Positions 1 to 8,004 of a DNA stretch of 20,391 bases are shown here, one piece after another (positions within the stretch are counted from its first letter, which is position 1; each line of letters begins with the position of its first letter). The DNA is from an uncultured Clostridia bacterium (GTDB taxonomy: Bacteria > Bacillota > Clostridia > RUG12999). The DNA lies in the NCBI GenBank assembly GCA_949739095.1, contig CATIYX010000186.1, positions 1-20,391 on the forward strand. The letters are read 5' to 3'. The notes beneath the pieces are model-generated. The model did not search any database. It saw only the letters and a program-made list of their open reading frames with translations, and was not told the origin of the DNA. A program made the position numbers and the translations under genes.

Positions 1-724
1 AAATACCCTTGCCTGTATCCGCCACATCAATCCGTACAAACATTTCATATTCTCTTGCCGACACCTTCACCGTACCTCCGCACGGCGTATATTTAATGGC
101 ATTGTCCACGATATTGGATAACGCCTCGGCAGTCCATTTCAAATCAAATTCCGCCGCTATGTCCGGTATATTTTCCATGGTCAGGAAAACGCCTTTTTTC
201 TGCGCCGCTGCGCTAAAGTCCATTTGTTCCAACAACTGCTTCACACTGTTTTTTGTCGGTACAACCGCGACAATTCCATTTTCAAGCCGCGACAGCTTAA
301 CGAGAGATTGAATCAAAAAATTCAGTTTTTCTGTCTGCCCTTCTATGCGGCATAGCAATTCCTTTACGTCGTCATCCAGTCCTTTTGTTTCACTAAGTAA
401 TTGCGTATATAGCAAGATATTGGAAATCGGTGTTTTTGTTTGATGTGATATATCGCTGACTAACGCTTTTACTGCATTCCGCTCATCGGCAATCTGTTTT
501 TGCGCTGTCTTTCTGGCGGAAAGGTAACGATATAATTTTGTCTCCAATCTGGATAATTTCGTCTCAGTAAACGCACTTTCCGAAAAGTCATCGTCTATCG
601 CACAGTCAAGCATTTTGTCCATGGTTTTCAGGGTCTGCAAGATATGTACTACCAGAAACGTGGTGATGATTATAAACAAAACGGCGGCAACCGCTAGAAA
701 TATTCCTATGTATATTGCTCTCAA
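1..724 (-). CDS. Sensor histidine kinase, C-terminus cut by window edge
   Basis: Membrane histidine kinase, partner of the response regulator just upstream. The start is a TTG, 9 nt after the regulator's stop codon, with GGGAG about 12 nt before it. About 241 codons are visible. Residues 1-28 form one hydrophobic helix with no extracellular sensor domain. The dimerisation box follows with the motif SDISHQTKTP, placing the phospho-accepting His near residue 94. The ATPase N-box reads NIVDNAIKYTP, and the G1 box DTGKG lies at the left edge. The remaining ATPase motifs are outside the window. This short-sensor architecture is common in clostridial kinases paired with VanR/BceR-like regulators, often next to ABC exporters, and such a transporter could lie beyond the edge (inference). 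The family call is firm; the stimulus is unknown. Confidence 0.9.
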   Translation of the reverse strand, partial: MRAIYIGIFLAVAAVLFIIITTFLVVHILQTLKTMDKMLDCAIDDDFSESAFTETKLSRLETKLYRYLSARKTAQKQIADERNAVKALVSDISHQTKTPISNILLYTQLLSETKGLDDDVKELLCRIEGQTEKLNFLIQSLVKLSRLENGIVAVVPTKNSVKQLLEQMDFSAAAQKKGVFLTMENIPDIAAEFDLKWTAEALSNIVDNAIKYTPCGGTVKVSAREYEMFVRIDVADTGKGI

Positions 725-733
725 TGCAATTCA

Positions 734-1375
734 TCACTCCCATATATACCCTATTCCATACACTGTTTTAATCGGCGCATCCACCAGTTTTTCCCGCAAC
801 CGCCGTACCGCTACAGACAGCGCGTTTCCTTCCACAAATTCCGCACCATCCGACCAGATACGGTCAATCAACGTTTCACGCGAAAGTGTGACGCCTCTAT
901 TTTTCACAAGAAGCTTTAACAGCTTCTGTTCTGTTTTACTGAGTTCTATCGGTACGCCGTCCACAGAAAAGACCATTTTATCAAAATCAAATACAAAAGT
1001 CCCCTGCCGGAAAACATTTTCCGGCACCCTAGTTCTTCTCAGCACCGCCTCCACCCGCGCCCGCAATACTGCAAGAGAGAACGGCTTTGTAATATAATCA
1101 TCCGCGCCACACCCAAGCCCTGTCACAATATCAAGTTCCATATCATTGGCGGTTAAAAATATAATTGGTACTTTACTTTTTTCGCGCACCTCACTGCAGA
1201 AATCCAGACCGCTTCCATCCGGGAGATTCACGTCAAGTAATACCAAATCCACTGTTCCATCAAGCAAATCACGCGCCTGCGCAATGTTATATGCCTGTAC
1301 AGTTTGCTGTGCCCGCAGCGATAATGCAATTCCTTTATTTAATACCTTATCGTCTTCTATAATTAAAATTTTCAT
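734..1375 (-). CDS. OmpR-family response regulator
   Basis: DNA-binding response regulator of 213 residues. The receiver domain (about 1-115) has the acidic pair EDD at 7-9, the phospho-acceptor Asp near 48 in LLLDVNLPDG, the conserved Thr in FLTAND and Lys near 97 in ITKPFS. The C-terminal winged helix (about 125-213) has VRRLREKL in the recognition helix and ends GIGYIWE, typical of the OmpR/PhoB class. An in-frame upstream start at 1429 exists, but the ATG at 1375 is preferred: it begins with the canonical MKILIIEDD and has ACAGGAGAA 5 nt upstream. The 1429 start would also lie in the -35 element. Co-transcribed with the kinase. Target genes are not identifiable here. Confidence 0.95.
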   Translation of the reverse strand: MKILIIEDDKVLNKGIALSLRAQQTVQAYNIAQARDLLDGTVDLVLLDVNLPDGSGLDFCSEVREKSKVPIIFLTANDMELDIVTGLGCGADDYITKPFSLAVLRARVEAVLRRTRVPENVFRQGTFVFDFDKMVFSVDGVPIELSKTEQKLLKLLVKNRGVTLSRETLIDRIWSDGAEFVEGNALSVAVRRLREKLVDAPIKTVYGIGYIWE

Positions 1376-1400
1376 GGTGTATTCTCCTGTTCTATGACCT

Positions 1401-1429
1401 ATTATAGAATGACAAATTGACCATGTCAA
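1401..1429 (-). promoter_or_regulatory. Consensus sigma-A promoter of the two-component operon
   Basis: On the minus strand a perfect TTGACA (-35, 1424-1429) is separated by exactly 17 bp from a perfect TATAAT (-10, 1401-1406). The regulator's start codon lies 26 bp downstream of the -10. The -35 is embedded in a 15-bp palindrome, ATTGAC-CAT-GTCAAT (1416-1430), which may be an operator, for example for autoregulation (inference). Confidence 0.85.
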
Positions 1430-1536
1430 TGCTGTAAGGGAAATGTTTATAAAAATTTAATGTTTACATATAAATGATTTAACCATAGCGGTATCGAAAT
1501 CTTTATTCATTTTTTCTTTACTAAAATGTATTCTAC

Positions 1537-1563
1537 AAAACAGCATTAAGACTATGCCGTTTT
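1537..1563 (-). terminator. Weak hairpin at the end of the germination operon
   Basis: An imperfect inverted repeat, AAAACaGCAT (1537-1546) and ATGCcGTTTT (1554-1563), starts immediately after the permease stop codon. Read on the minus strand it ends in GTTTTG. It contains a mismatch and only a short T run, so it may be a weak terminator or insignificant. Confidence 0.35.
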
Positions 1564-1564
1564 A

Positions 1565-2644
1565 CTAACATTTTTTTCTCATTTTTCCAAGCAAAATAAC
1601 GCCCGCCGGAATGATATATTTAAACACCATTCCTACTGCACCAACCACATTTTTTATAAATAACTCCAATTCAAAACGTGATGATGCAATAATTTTTGTC
1701 AGTGGTAGTAAGAGCAGCAGCAGTGGCAGCACCAAAATGCGACTGCTTTGTAAATTACAGACCGATTTTGAAATATCCAGAAAGCAGTAAATAAATAAAA
1801 AAATAAGAAGAAAGTCGGAGATAATCCAAACACCGATTAATATGGGTTCAAACCGCTCCAAAATCCCCAAAATCTGAATTTGTTTCACAGCTAAGAAAAA
1901 GGGAATGGGCGAGCGTTTTGTCACCGAAACGCCGCAGGTTCCAATAGAAATGCCGATAATCAAAATAGAAATACCTGCAAGCAATAAAATGCCAATCGTT
2001 CCCTGCTTTTTCATCTGAGATTTGTTTTTGATTTTATTTCCCAAAAACAGCAGACATATCAAATATCCTGTGACAGAGATGGGCGCCAAACCACCTTTCA
2101 GAATCGGAACAGCGTCTAAATAGGTCACAGGATATAGTTCCTGTATGCGAATTTTCGGCAGGGCAAACAAAACCAAAAGCGCCAGCAAAAACAGAATAAC
2201 CGGCAAAGTCAAATCCGCAAATCCGCTCACGGTCTTTAGTCCTTTGCGCAGTGAGAACCAAATGAGCACAAACATGATAATTAGCAACACATCAATTCCG
2301 GTTTCCGTCAACAAAGAACTTTGAATCCGTTCTGCATAAAAACGCAAGTAGACGGCAGACAGCACCAAAAACCAAATACCATATAATACCAAAATCACTT
2401 TTCCTACTGCAACGCCGCAAATGTCATAGAGCATTTCGTCAAAGGACGACGATGGATATTTCTGAAACAGTCTGTTCATCATCCAAACCAAAAATAGTCC
2501 CGGCAGGACAGCAACCAGTGGCGTCAGCCATGCCGCTTGATTTGCCTGTTGTGCTGCATAATTGGTAGAAGCCATAATGGTAGGCGATACGGTAACCAGC
2601 AGATATAATGTAACCGCTTCACGCAGCGATATCTTTTTTTCCAT
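1565..2644 (-). CDS. Germinant receptor B subunit (GerAB/GerKB-type permease)
   Basis: Inner-membrane subunit of a Ger-type spore germinant receptor, 359 residues, the usual length for this family. It belongs to the spore germination branch of the APC superfamily. The N-terminus reads SLREAVTLYLLVTVSPTIM, and about ten hydrophobic segments follow with short polar loops. In characterised receptors this subunit binds the small-molecule germinant. Start ATG with GAGGGGAAG upstream. It is the last gene of the operon, 15 nt after the small membrane protein. Usual operons run A-B-C; here the permease comes last. Substrate specificity cannot be read from the sequence. Confidence 0.92.
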   Translation of the reverse strand: MEKKISLREAVTLYLLVTVSPTIMASTNYAAQQANQAAWLTPLVAVLPGLFLVWMMNRLFQKYPSSSFDEMLYDICGVAVGKVILVLYGIWFLVLSAVYLRFYAERIQSSLLTETGIDVLLIIMFVLIWFSLRKGLKTVSGFADLTLPVILFLLALLVLFALPKIRIQELYPVTYLDAVPILKGGLAPISVTGYLICLLFLGNKIKNKSQMKKQGTIGILLLAGISILIIGISIGTCGVSVTKRSPIPFFLAVKQIQILGILERFEPILIGVWIISDFLLIFLFIYCFLDISKSVCNLQSSRILVLPLLLLLLPLTKIIASSRFELELFIKNVVGAVGMVFKYIIPAGVILLGKMRKKC

Positions 2645-2659
2645 ATTCTTCCCCTCTTT

Positions 2660-2857
2660 CTACCGAATGTGAAACAACTGCATTGTTATCTGCGCCAGAC
2701 TAATTTGTGCCGGATGCTGCTGCACATAGAGCACAAGCAAAACGGCGCCTATCGCAAGCACCAAAAACGCTGCGATTTCTTTATAATTTTTGTGGCGAAC
2801 TGCCGCCTTGATATCTATGAATCCCACAATCCCTACCAATGCAATCCAAAACATCAT
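2660..2857 (-). CDS. Small two-helix membrane protein in the ger operon
   Basis: A 65-residue protein with two predicted transmembrane helices: about residues 2-17 (MFWIALVGIVGFIDI) and 29-46 (AAFLVLAIGAVLLVLYV), separated by a short basic loop (KAAVRHKNYKE). A strong AAAGGAG lies 10 nt before the ATG and overlaps the stop of the C-subunit gene, so translation is probably coupled. Small two-helix 'D' subunits encoded in some Bacillus germinant-receptor operons modulate receptor function. I infer that this is an analogous accessory subunit from size, topology and position, not from recognised homology. It lies between the C and B genes, so it is likely to be made in the forespore with the receptor. 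Confidence 0.8.
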   Translation of the reverse strand: MMFWIALVGIVGFIDIKAAVRHKNYKEIAAFLVLAIGAVLLVLYVQQHPAQISLAQITMQLFHIR

Positions 2858-2875
2858 TTTTGCTATGCTCCTTTT

Positions 2876-4069
2876 TTACGATTGTCCATACCGGTTTGCC
2901 TCTTCATAGTCATAGGACCGGTCCATTCTGGAGGATACGTTTACTTCAAACCGTGCGCCCTCCAGCCGCTGCGTCCAATTTTCTTTTAAATCTTCCCAAA
3001 TAATCGGATGCTGCATACGAAAACTGTCTGCCAGTGACAGTGCATCTATTCGATTTTCTTTTGACTCCTGCACAGCACGCAGCATCAGATTTTTCACATA
3101 TTGATTCTGCTGGCTCATAAGAACATCATATTCTTCCGGTAAAAATAAATTTTTCTTGGAATGTGTCTCTTCGAGTGTTGTATGAATTTCCGCATTCACC
3201 TGCACTCGCAATTCATTTTGCTCATAACGGACTTTTACTTTTGTTTTTGCATCGCTGATACGTGTCACAACAGCTTCTCCCTCTGTATCCCGTACCGGAA
3301 TCAACCCGGAATATACCTCTCCGGAAAAGAAATTCATACCACGTGACGCTTCCGTATCGGCATAATCCACTAACGCCGTGTCTCTGAACAGAGCATATCC
3401 GCTCATTTCCATATCTACTTGTTTTTCACCTTTTTCCTGTAATTCCAAATATGGAATCTTCATGCCATGGCTCGCATTATCCAGCATTCCCATCACCTGT
3501 ATGACAGAGGTATTCGTTATATACGATAAATCACGTGTTTTTTCAGCCATGTTTTTTAGTTGACTGCTCACCATACCATTTGCCTCACCAAACCGACTCA
3601 TAAATTCCGCTGCTCTCATTCCCTTCACAATAAAAACATCAGCAGAAAACTGAATTTGGTTATTTCTGGATATGAAATCCATATATGGCGTCAGCCCCCG
3701 CCCCGCTGCTTCTTCACCTATCAGAAAATAGTCACTATGGGCAAGATTAAGCAGTTTCCCATGTTCTGTTTGCAATTGTAAAAATGCTTCTGAAAAGGAA
3801 CCGCCTGTGGCAGAAATCAGCTTTGATTGTTCACCATTTTGTCCGCCGCCGCTATCCGCCCCATTATCATTGCCGCCATCCTCGCCTTGCAGTTCCAGCG
3901 TCACTTCCATTTTTTCCGGTTCGTCTTGTGCGGCGTCAATCGCTACCATACGCACAAAATCAATAGAATTGATTTCCCGCCGGTTGTTATCATTCCGTTT
4001 ACATCCCGCTGTACAAACCATAAGATCCAAAAGCAGGAACACTACTATCATTCGTTTACATCTGTTCAC
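2876..4069 (-). CDS. Germinant receptor C subunit (Ger(x)C lipoprotein)
   Basis: Lipoprotein subunit of the germinant receptor, 397 residues, normal for Ger(x)C. The start is GTG, after GGCGGG. The N-terminus is a lipoprotein signal: a basic MNRCKR, a hydrophobic stretch, then CTAGC with the likely lipidated Cys at 23. The mature part begins with the family-like REINSIDFVRMVAIDAAQD and includes the middle motif SHSDYFLIGEEAAGRGL-like region (here LNLAHSDYFLIGEEAAGRGL) followed by D-FISRNNQI. A Gly/Asp/Asn-rich insert (GEDGGNDNGADSGGGQNG, about 62-80) is a low-complexity linker not typical of the family core. The protein is expected on the outer face of the inner spore membrane. The gene starts 18 nt after the A-subunit stop. 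Confidence 0.92.
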   Translation of the reverse strand: MNRCKRMIVVFLLLDLMVCTAGCKRNDNNRREINSIDFVRMVAIDAAQDEPEKMEVTLELQGEDGGNDNGADSGGGQNGEQSKLISATGGSFSEAFLQLQTEHGKLLNLAHSDYFLIGEEAAGRGLTPYMDFISRNNQIQFSADVFIVKGMRAAEFMSRFGEANGMVSSQLKNMAEKTRDLSYITNTSVIQVMGMLDNASHGMKIPYLELQEKGEKQVDMEMSGYALFRDTALVDYADTEASRGMNFFSGEVYSGLIPVRDTEGEAVVTRISDAKTKVKVRYEQNELRVQVNAEIHTTLEETHSKKNLFLPEEYDVLMSQQNQYVKNLMLRAVQESKENRIDALSLADSFRMQHPIIWEDLKENWTQRLEGARFEVNVSSRMDRSYDYEEANRYGQS

Positions 4070-4087
4070 TTCATTCCCGCCTTTCTG

Positions 4088-5599
4088 TTATTTCTGCCGC
4101 CGGATATTAACGGAGCGTACAGAAAACGGACGCCAGTTTAAATATCGGAACGGCGGGCGGATCAGAGTATCTTTAATGTGGGAGCTCAAACTATCTGAAA
4201 GCGGTTCTAAATAAGGCGCACCCAAATTTTGGATATCGCATAGCTCCAATAGCAAAAAAATCAATGCAATCATCACACCGAACAGTCCCGCCAAACTTCC
4301 TGCTAAAGTGAATAAAAACCGCCATAGGCGCACGGCATTGCTAAAATCCTGATTCGGCATAGTAAATCCACAAACGCCCGTAAACGCAATGACTATTACA
4401 ACTGCCGGAGAAATAATTTTTGCTTCTACCGCCGCCTGTCCTACCACCAGCGCACCTACAATCGACACTGCCTGTCCGATTGTTTTGGGCAGCTTCAGTC
4501 CCGCTTCCATCAATATTTCAAATGCAATTAGCATACCGAGAATTTCAACAAACGCCGGAAATGGAACGTTCATTTTCGCCTTTTGAATTGAAAATGCAAG
4601 TTCTGTGGGAATCATTTCTTGGTGAAAGGTTGTAATTGCAATATAAAATCCTGGCAGCAACAGAGAAATCGCCAAACAAAAATATCGCAGCAACCGGATA
4701 GCTGAACTAAAAATATAGTTATTCGAGTAGTCCTCCGGCGCCTGCATGAACATGGTCACGCTTGCCGGCAGAATATAGGCGATAGGCAGTCCGTCAATCA
4801 GCAGACCGACTCGTCCTTCCATGATGTGAGAACAAAATTTATCAGGACGCTCTGTGTAGAGAAGCTGTGGAAAAACAGAAAACGGTTTTTCTGACAAACT
4901 TTCTTCTACGTATCCGCTCGTCATAATGCCGTCAATATTCATTTTTTGTAAGCGGCGGCGCACTTCTTTCAGGATATGGCGGTTTGTGGTTCCGTTGATA
5001 TAAACCAGCGCAATGTTCGTCAGCGACATTTTTCCGGTCACACTTTCTTCAATTACCAAATTAGGTGTTTTGATTTTGCGCCGGATGGTGGCTGTGTTTA
5101 CTCGAATCACTTCCACAAAACAATCTTTTGCCCCTTTGATAACATTTTCATCTGTCGGTTCGCCAATAGAACGTTTTTCAAATCCACGTGCATCGATTAA
5201 AACCGCGGTTTCAATTTCGCTAAACAAAATGGCAGTCAATCCGTTAAGCACGGCTGTTATCACCTGATTAACATCTGTTTCCTTCGTGACAAATGGAAAC
5301 TGTGCCGCACCCTCCAGCAGTAATTTCACTGCCTGTGTTTCATTCTCTGCCTGCTGGAGCTTTTCATCCGTAGCCAAAGGTTTAAAAATCTGTTCGCCAA
5401 TCGTCGCTGAATCAATCAACCCATCCACACAAAAAACCGCTGCTTCCAGCTTACCCACCTGAACCGATCGCACCAAAACATCGCCGCTTTTTTCAAAAAA
5501 TTGTTTTATTGATTCCGCATGGAGGCACATAGGTCGCCCTTGTTCCTCACTGAACAAAGTTACATCTTCCGTCTGTGTATATTTAGGCTTTTGTTTCAC
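4088..5599 (-). CDS. Germinant receptor A subunit (GerAA/GerKA type)
   Basis: First gene of the receptor operon, 503 residues from the chosen start. The N-terminal half (about 1-270) is a soluble domain. The C-terminal half has about five membrane segments with the family signature PFPAFVEILGMLIAFEILME, then GLKLPKTIGQAVSIVGALVVGQAAVEA and GFTMPNQDFSNAVRLWRF. In known receptors A subunits form the oligomeric channel that releases ions on germinant binding. Two in-frame GTG codons exist. The one at 5608 overlaps the Shine-Dalgarno sequence, so the GTG at 5599, 8 nt after AGGAGG, is preferred. A sigma-G-like promoter lies just upstream. Confidence 0.93.
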   Translation of the reverse strand: MKQKPKYTQTEDVTLFSEEQGRPMCLHAESIKQFFEKSGDVLVRSVQVGKLEAAVFCVDGLIDSATIGEQIFKPLATDEKLQQAENETQAVKLLLEGAAQFPFVTKETDVNQVITAVLNGLTAILFSEIETAVLIDARGFEKRSIGEPTDENVIKGAKDCFVEVIRVNTATIRRKIKTPNLVIEESVTGKMSLTNIALVYINGTTNRHILKEVRRRLQKMNIDGIMTSGYVEESLSEKPFSVFPQLLYTERPDKFCSHIMEGRVGLLIDGLPIAYILPASVTMFMQAPEDYSNNYIFSSAIRLLRYFCLAISLLLPGFYIAITTFHQEMIPTELAFSIQKAKMNVPFPAFVEILGMLIAFEILMEAGLKLPKTIGQAVSIVGALVVGQAAVEAKIISPAVVIVIAFTGVCGFTMPNQDFSNAVRLWRFLFTLAGSLAGLFGVMIALIFLLLELCDIQNLGAPYLEPLSDSLSSHIKDTLIRPPFRYLNWRPFSVRSVNIRRQK

Positions 5600-5626
5600 T
5601 ATCTGCACCTCCTATTTTGATACCAT

Positions 5627-5655
5627 TAGTATTACCTAAAATTTTTAATTCATAC
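5627..5655 (-). promoter_or_regulatory. Sigma-F/sigma-G-like promoter of the ger operon
   Basis: Read on the minus strand, GTATG (5651-5655) matches the forespore -35 consensus GHATR. After 17 bp, AATACTA (5627-5633) matches the sigma-G -10 CATWMTA at six of seven positions. The preceding GGT makes GGTAATACT, which also fits the sigma-F -10 GGHRAWANHT. The expected start site lies about 20 nt upstream of the A-subunit GTG. Forespore expression is what is known for ger receptor operons; the match is by eye. Confidence 0.6.
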
Positions 5656-5659
5656 TGTT

Positions 5660-5689
5660 GAACGCTATCTATGGCTATATCATATACTA
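5660..5689 (+). promoter_or_regulatory. Possible promoter of the divergent subtilase
   Basis: GAACG (5660-5664), 18 bp, then TATACTA (5683-5689) is a near match to sigma-G elements (four of five and six of seven). TATACT alone also looks like a sigma-A -10, with TTGAAC at a poor 19-bp spacing. The sigma factor cannot be decided from this. Confidence 0.3.
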
Positions 5690-5720
5690 CAAATGAGGAA
5701 CTGGCATTGGAGGTGATTTT

Positions 5721-6662
5721 TTGGGACAGTATCCATATAAAATATCTGACTTTAAATTGCAAAAAAAGACAGATTCCGTTACAGGAGAAGTCATTGACTA
5801 TGGTGTGAAAATGGTAGGTGCTCCACTGGAATGGGGCGAAACAAAAGGAGAATCCATTCGGGTTGGTATTATTGACACCGGCGTTGACTGCAAACATCCG
5901 GACCTGAAAAACAGGATTGTAAAAATGCGAAATTTTGTTGACCCTGACCCTGAGTCCATGTGCGATGAAAACGGGCATGGTACCCATGTAGCAGGTATTG
6001 TCGCCGCATCACTGAACAACTTCGGCGTGGTGGGCGTCGCCCCCGCCTGCGATTTATATATTGCCAAAGCATTTCTCCCTGACGGCAATGCGGACAGCGA
6101 CGCGATTAGAAATGCTTTGATATGGCTGACAGAACAACAGGTTCACGTCATTAACATGTCATTTGCTTCCAAAGAATATGACCCATCTTACCACAAACAA
6201 ATCAAAGAGGCATATCAGGCAGGAATCACCTTAGTCTGCGCCGCCGGCAACAGTGGCGCTCTGCCTGGCGACACCATTGGATTTCCCGCCAAATTTGAAG
6301 AATGTATCTCTGTTACAGCAGTCGATGTAACCAAGCAACATGCAAAATATAGCTCCCGTGGGCAGCGTGCCGATATTGCTGCAGCAGGCACAAATATTTT
6401 ATCCTGCTACCCCGGCGGTAAATTTGCCCGTCTGAGCGGAACCTCTATGGCAACCCCTATCATTTCAGGTGCCGCCGCTTTGTTACATAAAAAAGCCTAT
6501 AACCGAATGCAGCGCTATCTGACGCCAGAAGAAATGCGTCTAGTATTAAGCATTTACACAGAGGATTTAGGTGGATTCGGTCGTGATGTGGAATATGGAA
6601 ACGGACTATTTAGTTTTGGACGGCTGAATAAAATGGGCGAAAATATCAAACGAATTTTATAA
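5721..6662 (+). CDS. Intracellular-subtilisin-like serine protease (S8)
   Basis: Subtilase of 313 residues with no signal peptide, so probably intracellular or in the spore. The catalytic triad is complete: Asp52 in GIIDTGVD, His86 in ENGHGTHVAG and Ser242 in LSGTSMATP. The oxyanion-hole Asn is 177 in CAAGNSG. An N-terminal stretch of about 45 residues precedes the catalytic domain. It contains YPY (4-6), recalling the LIPY-type inhibitory propeptide of intracellular subtilisins. Start TTG with GGAGGTGA 4 nt upstream; no nearby ATG fits. It lacks the large insertion of clostridial Csp germination proteases and is much shorter than them. It is transcribed divergently from the germinant receptor, so a role in sporulation or germination is possible but inferred only from position. 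Confidence 0.93.
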   Translation: MGQYPYKISDFKLQKKTDSVTGEVIDYGVKMVGAPLEWGETKGESIRVGIIDTGVDCKHPDLKNRIVKMRNFVDPDPESMCDENGHGTHVAGIVAASLNNFGVVGVAPACDLYIAKAFLPDGNADSDAIRNALIWLTEQQVHVINMSFASKEYDPSYHKQIKEAYQAGITLVCAAGNSGALPGDTIGFPAKFEECISVTAVDVTKQHAKYSSRGQRADIAAAGTNILSCYPGGKFARLSGTSMATPIISGAAALLHKKAYNRMQRYLTPEEMRLVLSIYTEDLGGFGRDVEYGNGLFSFGRLNKMGENIKRIL

Positions 6663-6869
6663 CATGATATCCATTATACAGTAACACTATATAGACTTTT
6701 CTTGCAGACCAGAGTATTATTATGTATTTTTTCTAACTGCGGTAAACTAAAACTCCGTTATTGCACACTCATGATTGTTTAAATTTGTTTTACCTTTTTT
6801 ATTTTAGCTCTTAAATAACCGCCGTGCCCTATTCTCTACCTAGCAGATGGTTGTCTTTTGCATATAAAT

Positions 6870-6902
6870 AAATGAGACGGAGAAAATTTCTCCGTCCCAT
6901 TT
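6870..6902. terminator. Hairpin between convergent subtilase and dehydrogenase genes
   Basis: GACGGAGAAA (6876-6885) and TTTCTCCGTC (6887-6896) form a perfect inverted repeat, extended outwards with one mismatch by AAATG/CATTT. On the minus strand it is followed by ATTTATTTATAT, consistent with termination of the dehydrogenase operon. It may also stop plus-strand transcription from the protease, although no clear T run follows on that side. Confidence 0.65.
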
Positions 6903-6929
6903 GCTATTTTATAGAATTCTCTTCTTTTC

Positions 6930-7988
6930 TCAAAGAATAACTTCGTGTCCCGTGCGTGCTGATTCATAAATGGCATCCAGAATCCGCATAAGCTGGATAC
7001 CGTCCTCCGCAGGTGCTTGACAAGTTGCACCATTTTGTATGCAATCTACAAAATGGTTGATTTCCCCTTCAAACAACCCTTCAAAACTGAGCGCCGTTGG
7101 TTTGTTCAGTACCACATCAGTCATATAGCCATTAGTTTCCGTGAAAATTTCCAATTCCGGACTGAGTTTCGCACCCGCCTTGGTTCCAAACAGTTCAATA
7201 TCGCCTTTATCCTTTTTCAAATTCAGACTAAACGCCGCTTCCACTGCCAAAGTTGCCCCATTGTCAAAACGAATTAGTGCAGATGCCAAATCTTCTACAT
7301 CGTAGATGTCATGGTCTGTTTTACTTGTTGCCACATATTCTTTTTTATCCTTTAGATCTCGCCGGTCAAACAGCTTTTGATAGGTCACACCATAAACGGA
7401 TACCGGTTTGGGATTGCCCATAATGTAGCGTACCAGGTCAATCACATGTACGCCCAAATCAATCAGCGGTCCGCCACCGGCGCGCGCTTTCTCCCCAAAC
7501 CATCCGCCCGGACAACCGTTTCGCCGTAGATAAGTTGCTTTTGCATAATATAAATCACCGAAAAATCCTGTGTTTAAAAAATCTTGCAGCACAGCGCAAT
7601 CATTGCCAAAACGCCGCACAAAGCCAATCATCAGCAGTTTTCCGTTTTTTTCCGCCGCTTCCTTCATGCGCCGCGCGTCCTGCGCATTTGTTGCCATTGG
7701 TTTTTCGCACAGTACATGTTTTCCTGCTTCCAGTGCCGCAATCGTACATTCTGCATGTGCGCTGTTCCATGTGCAAACGCTGACCGCATCCAGTTCCGGC
7801 AGCGCCAGCATATCTTCCTTGTTGGTAAACGTGCGGCTGATACCGAATTCCTTTGCCCGTTTGTTTAGCTGCGCCTCATTGGTGTCGCAAAATGCATATA
7901 ACTCCACATTTGGGTTTTGCTGATATGCCTGAATGTGTGTACCAGCAATGTTACCCACGCCGATAATGCCTATTTTTATTTTTTCCAC
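6930..7988 (-). CDS. Gfo/Idh/MocA-family NAD(P)-dependent oxidoreductase
   Basis: Probable sugar or polyol dehydrogenase, 352 residues, full length for the family. The N-terminal Rossmann domain has GIIGVGNIAGTH (7-18), and the family motif EKP is at 95-97 with the catalytic Lys96. The C-terminal domain has GGGPLIDLGVHVIDL (171-185), supplying Asp177 and His181 of the usual catalytic set. Start GTG after AAGGGA. It is the second gene of an operon with the TIM-barrel isomerase/epimerase upstream (16-nt gap), a frequent pairing in carbohydrate catabolism, for example of inositol-like or keto-sugar substrates. The substrate cannot be named. An AraC-type regulator is divergent from the operon. 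Confidence 0.93.
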   Translation of the reverse strand: MEKIKIGIIGVGNIAGTHIQAYQQNPNVELYAFCDTNEAQLNKRAKEFGISRTFTNKEDMLALPELDAVSVCTWNSAHAECTIAALEAGKHVLCEKPMATNAQDARRMKEAAEKNGKLLMIGFVRRFGNDCAVLQDFLNTGFFGDLYYAKATYLRRNGCPGGWFGEKARAGGGPLIDLGVHVIDLVRYIMGNPKPVSVYGVTYQKLFDRRDLKDKKEYVATSKTDHDIYDVEDLASALIRFDNGATLAVEAAFSLNLKKDKGDIELFGTKAGAKLSPELEIFTETNGYMTDVVLNKPTALSFEGLFEGEINHFVDCIQNGATCQAPAEDGIQLMRILDAIYESARTGHEVIL

Positions 7989-8004
7989 GTCCCTTTCCCC
8001 CTCA

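Noticed and set aside
1376..1429. N-terminal extension of the response regulator (in-frame start at 1429)
   Set aside because: It would begin in the promoter -35, and MKILIIEDD at 1375 has its own ribosome binding site and the normal receiver start.
1442..1466. Direct repeat AATGTTTA upstream of the two-component promoter
   Set aside because: An 8-mer in very AT-rich sequence; chance is likely.
3807..4214. 135-codon plus-strand frame across the ger A/C gene junction
   Set aside because: Antisense shadow of two well-supported genes; low-complexity translation rich in Ser, Pro and Phe.
5664..5690. Sigma-E promoter (CATATACT) before the subtilase
   Set aside because: The -10 is close to consensus, but no fitting -35 lies 13-15 bp upstream.
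6663..6869. Extra gene in the gap after the subtilase
   Set aside because: AT-rich, with no ribosome binding site followed by a plausible frame; only weak dyads (GGTAAAC...GTTTTACC far apart).
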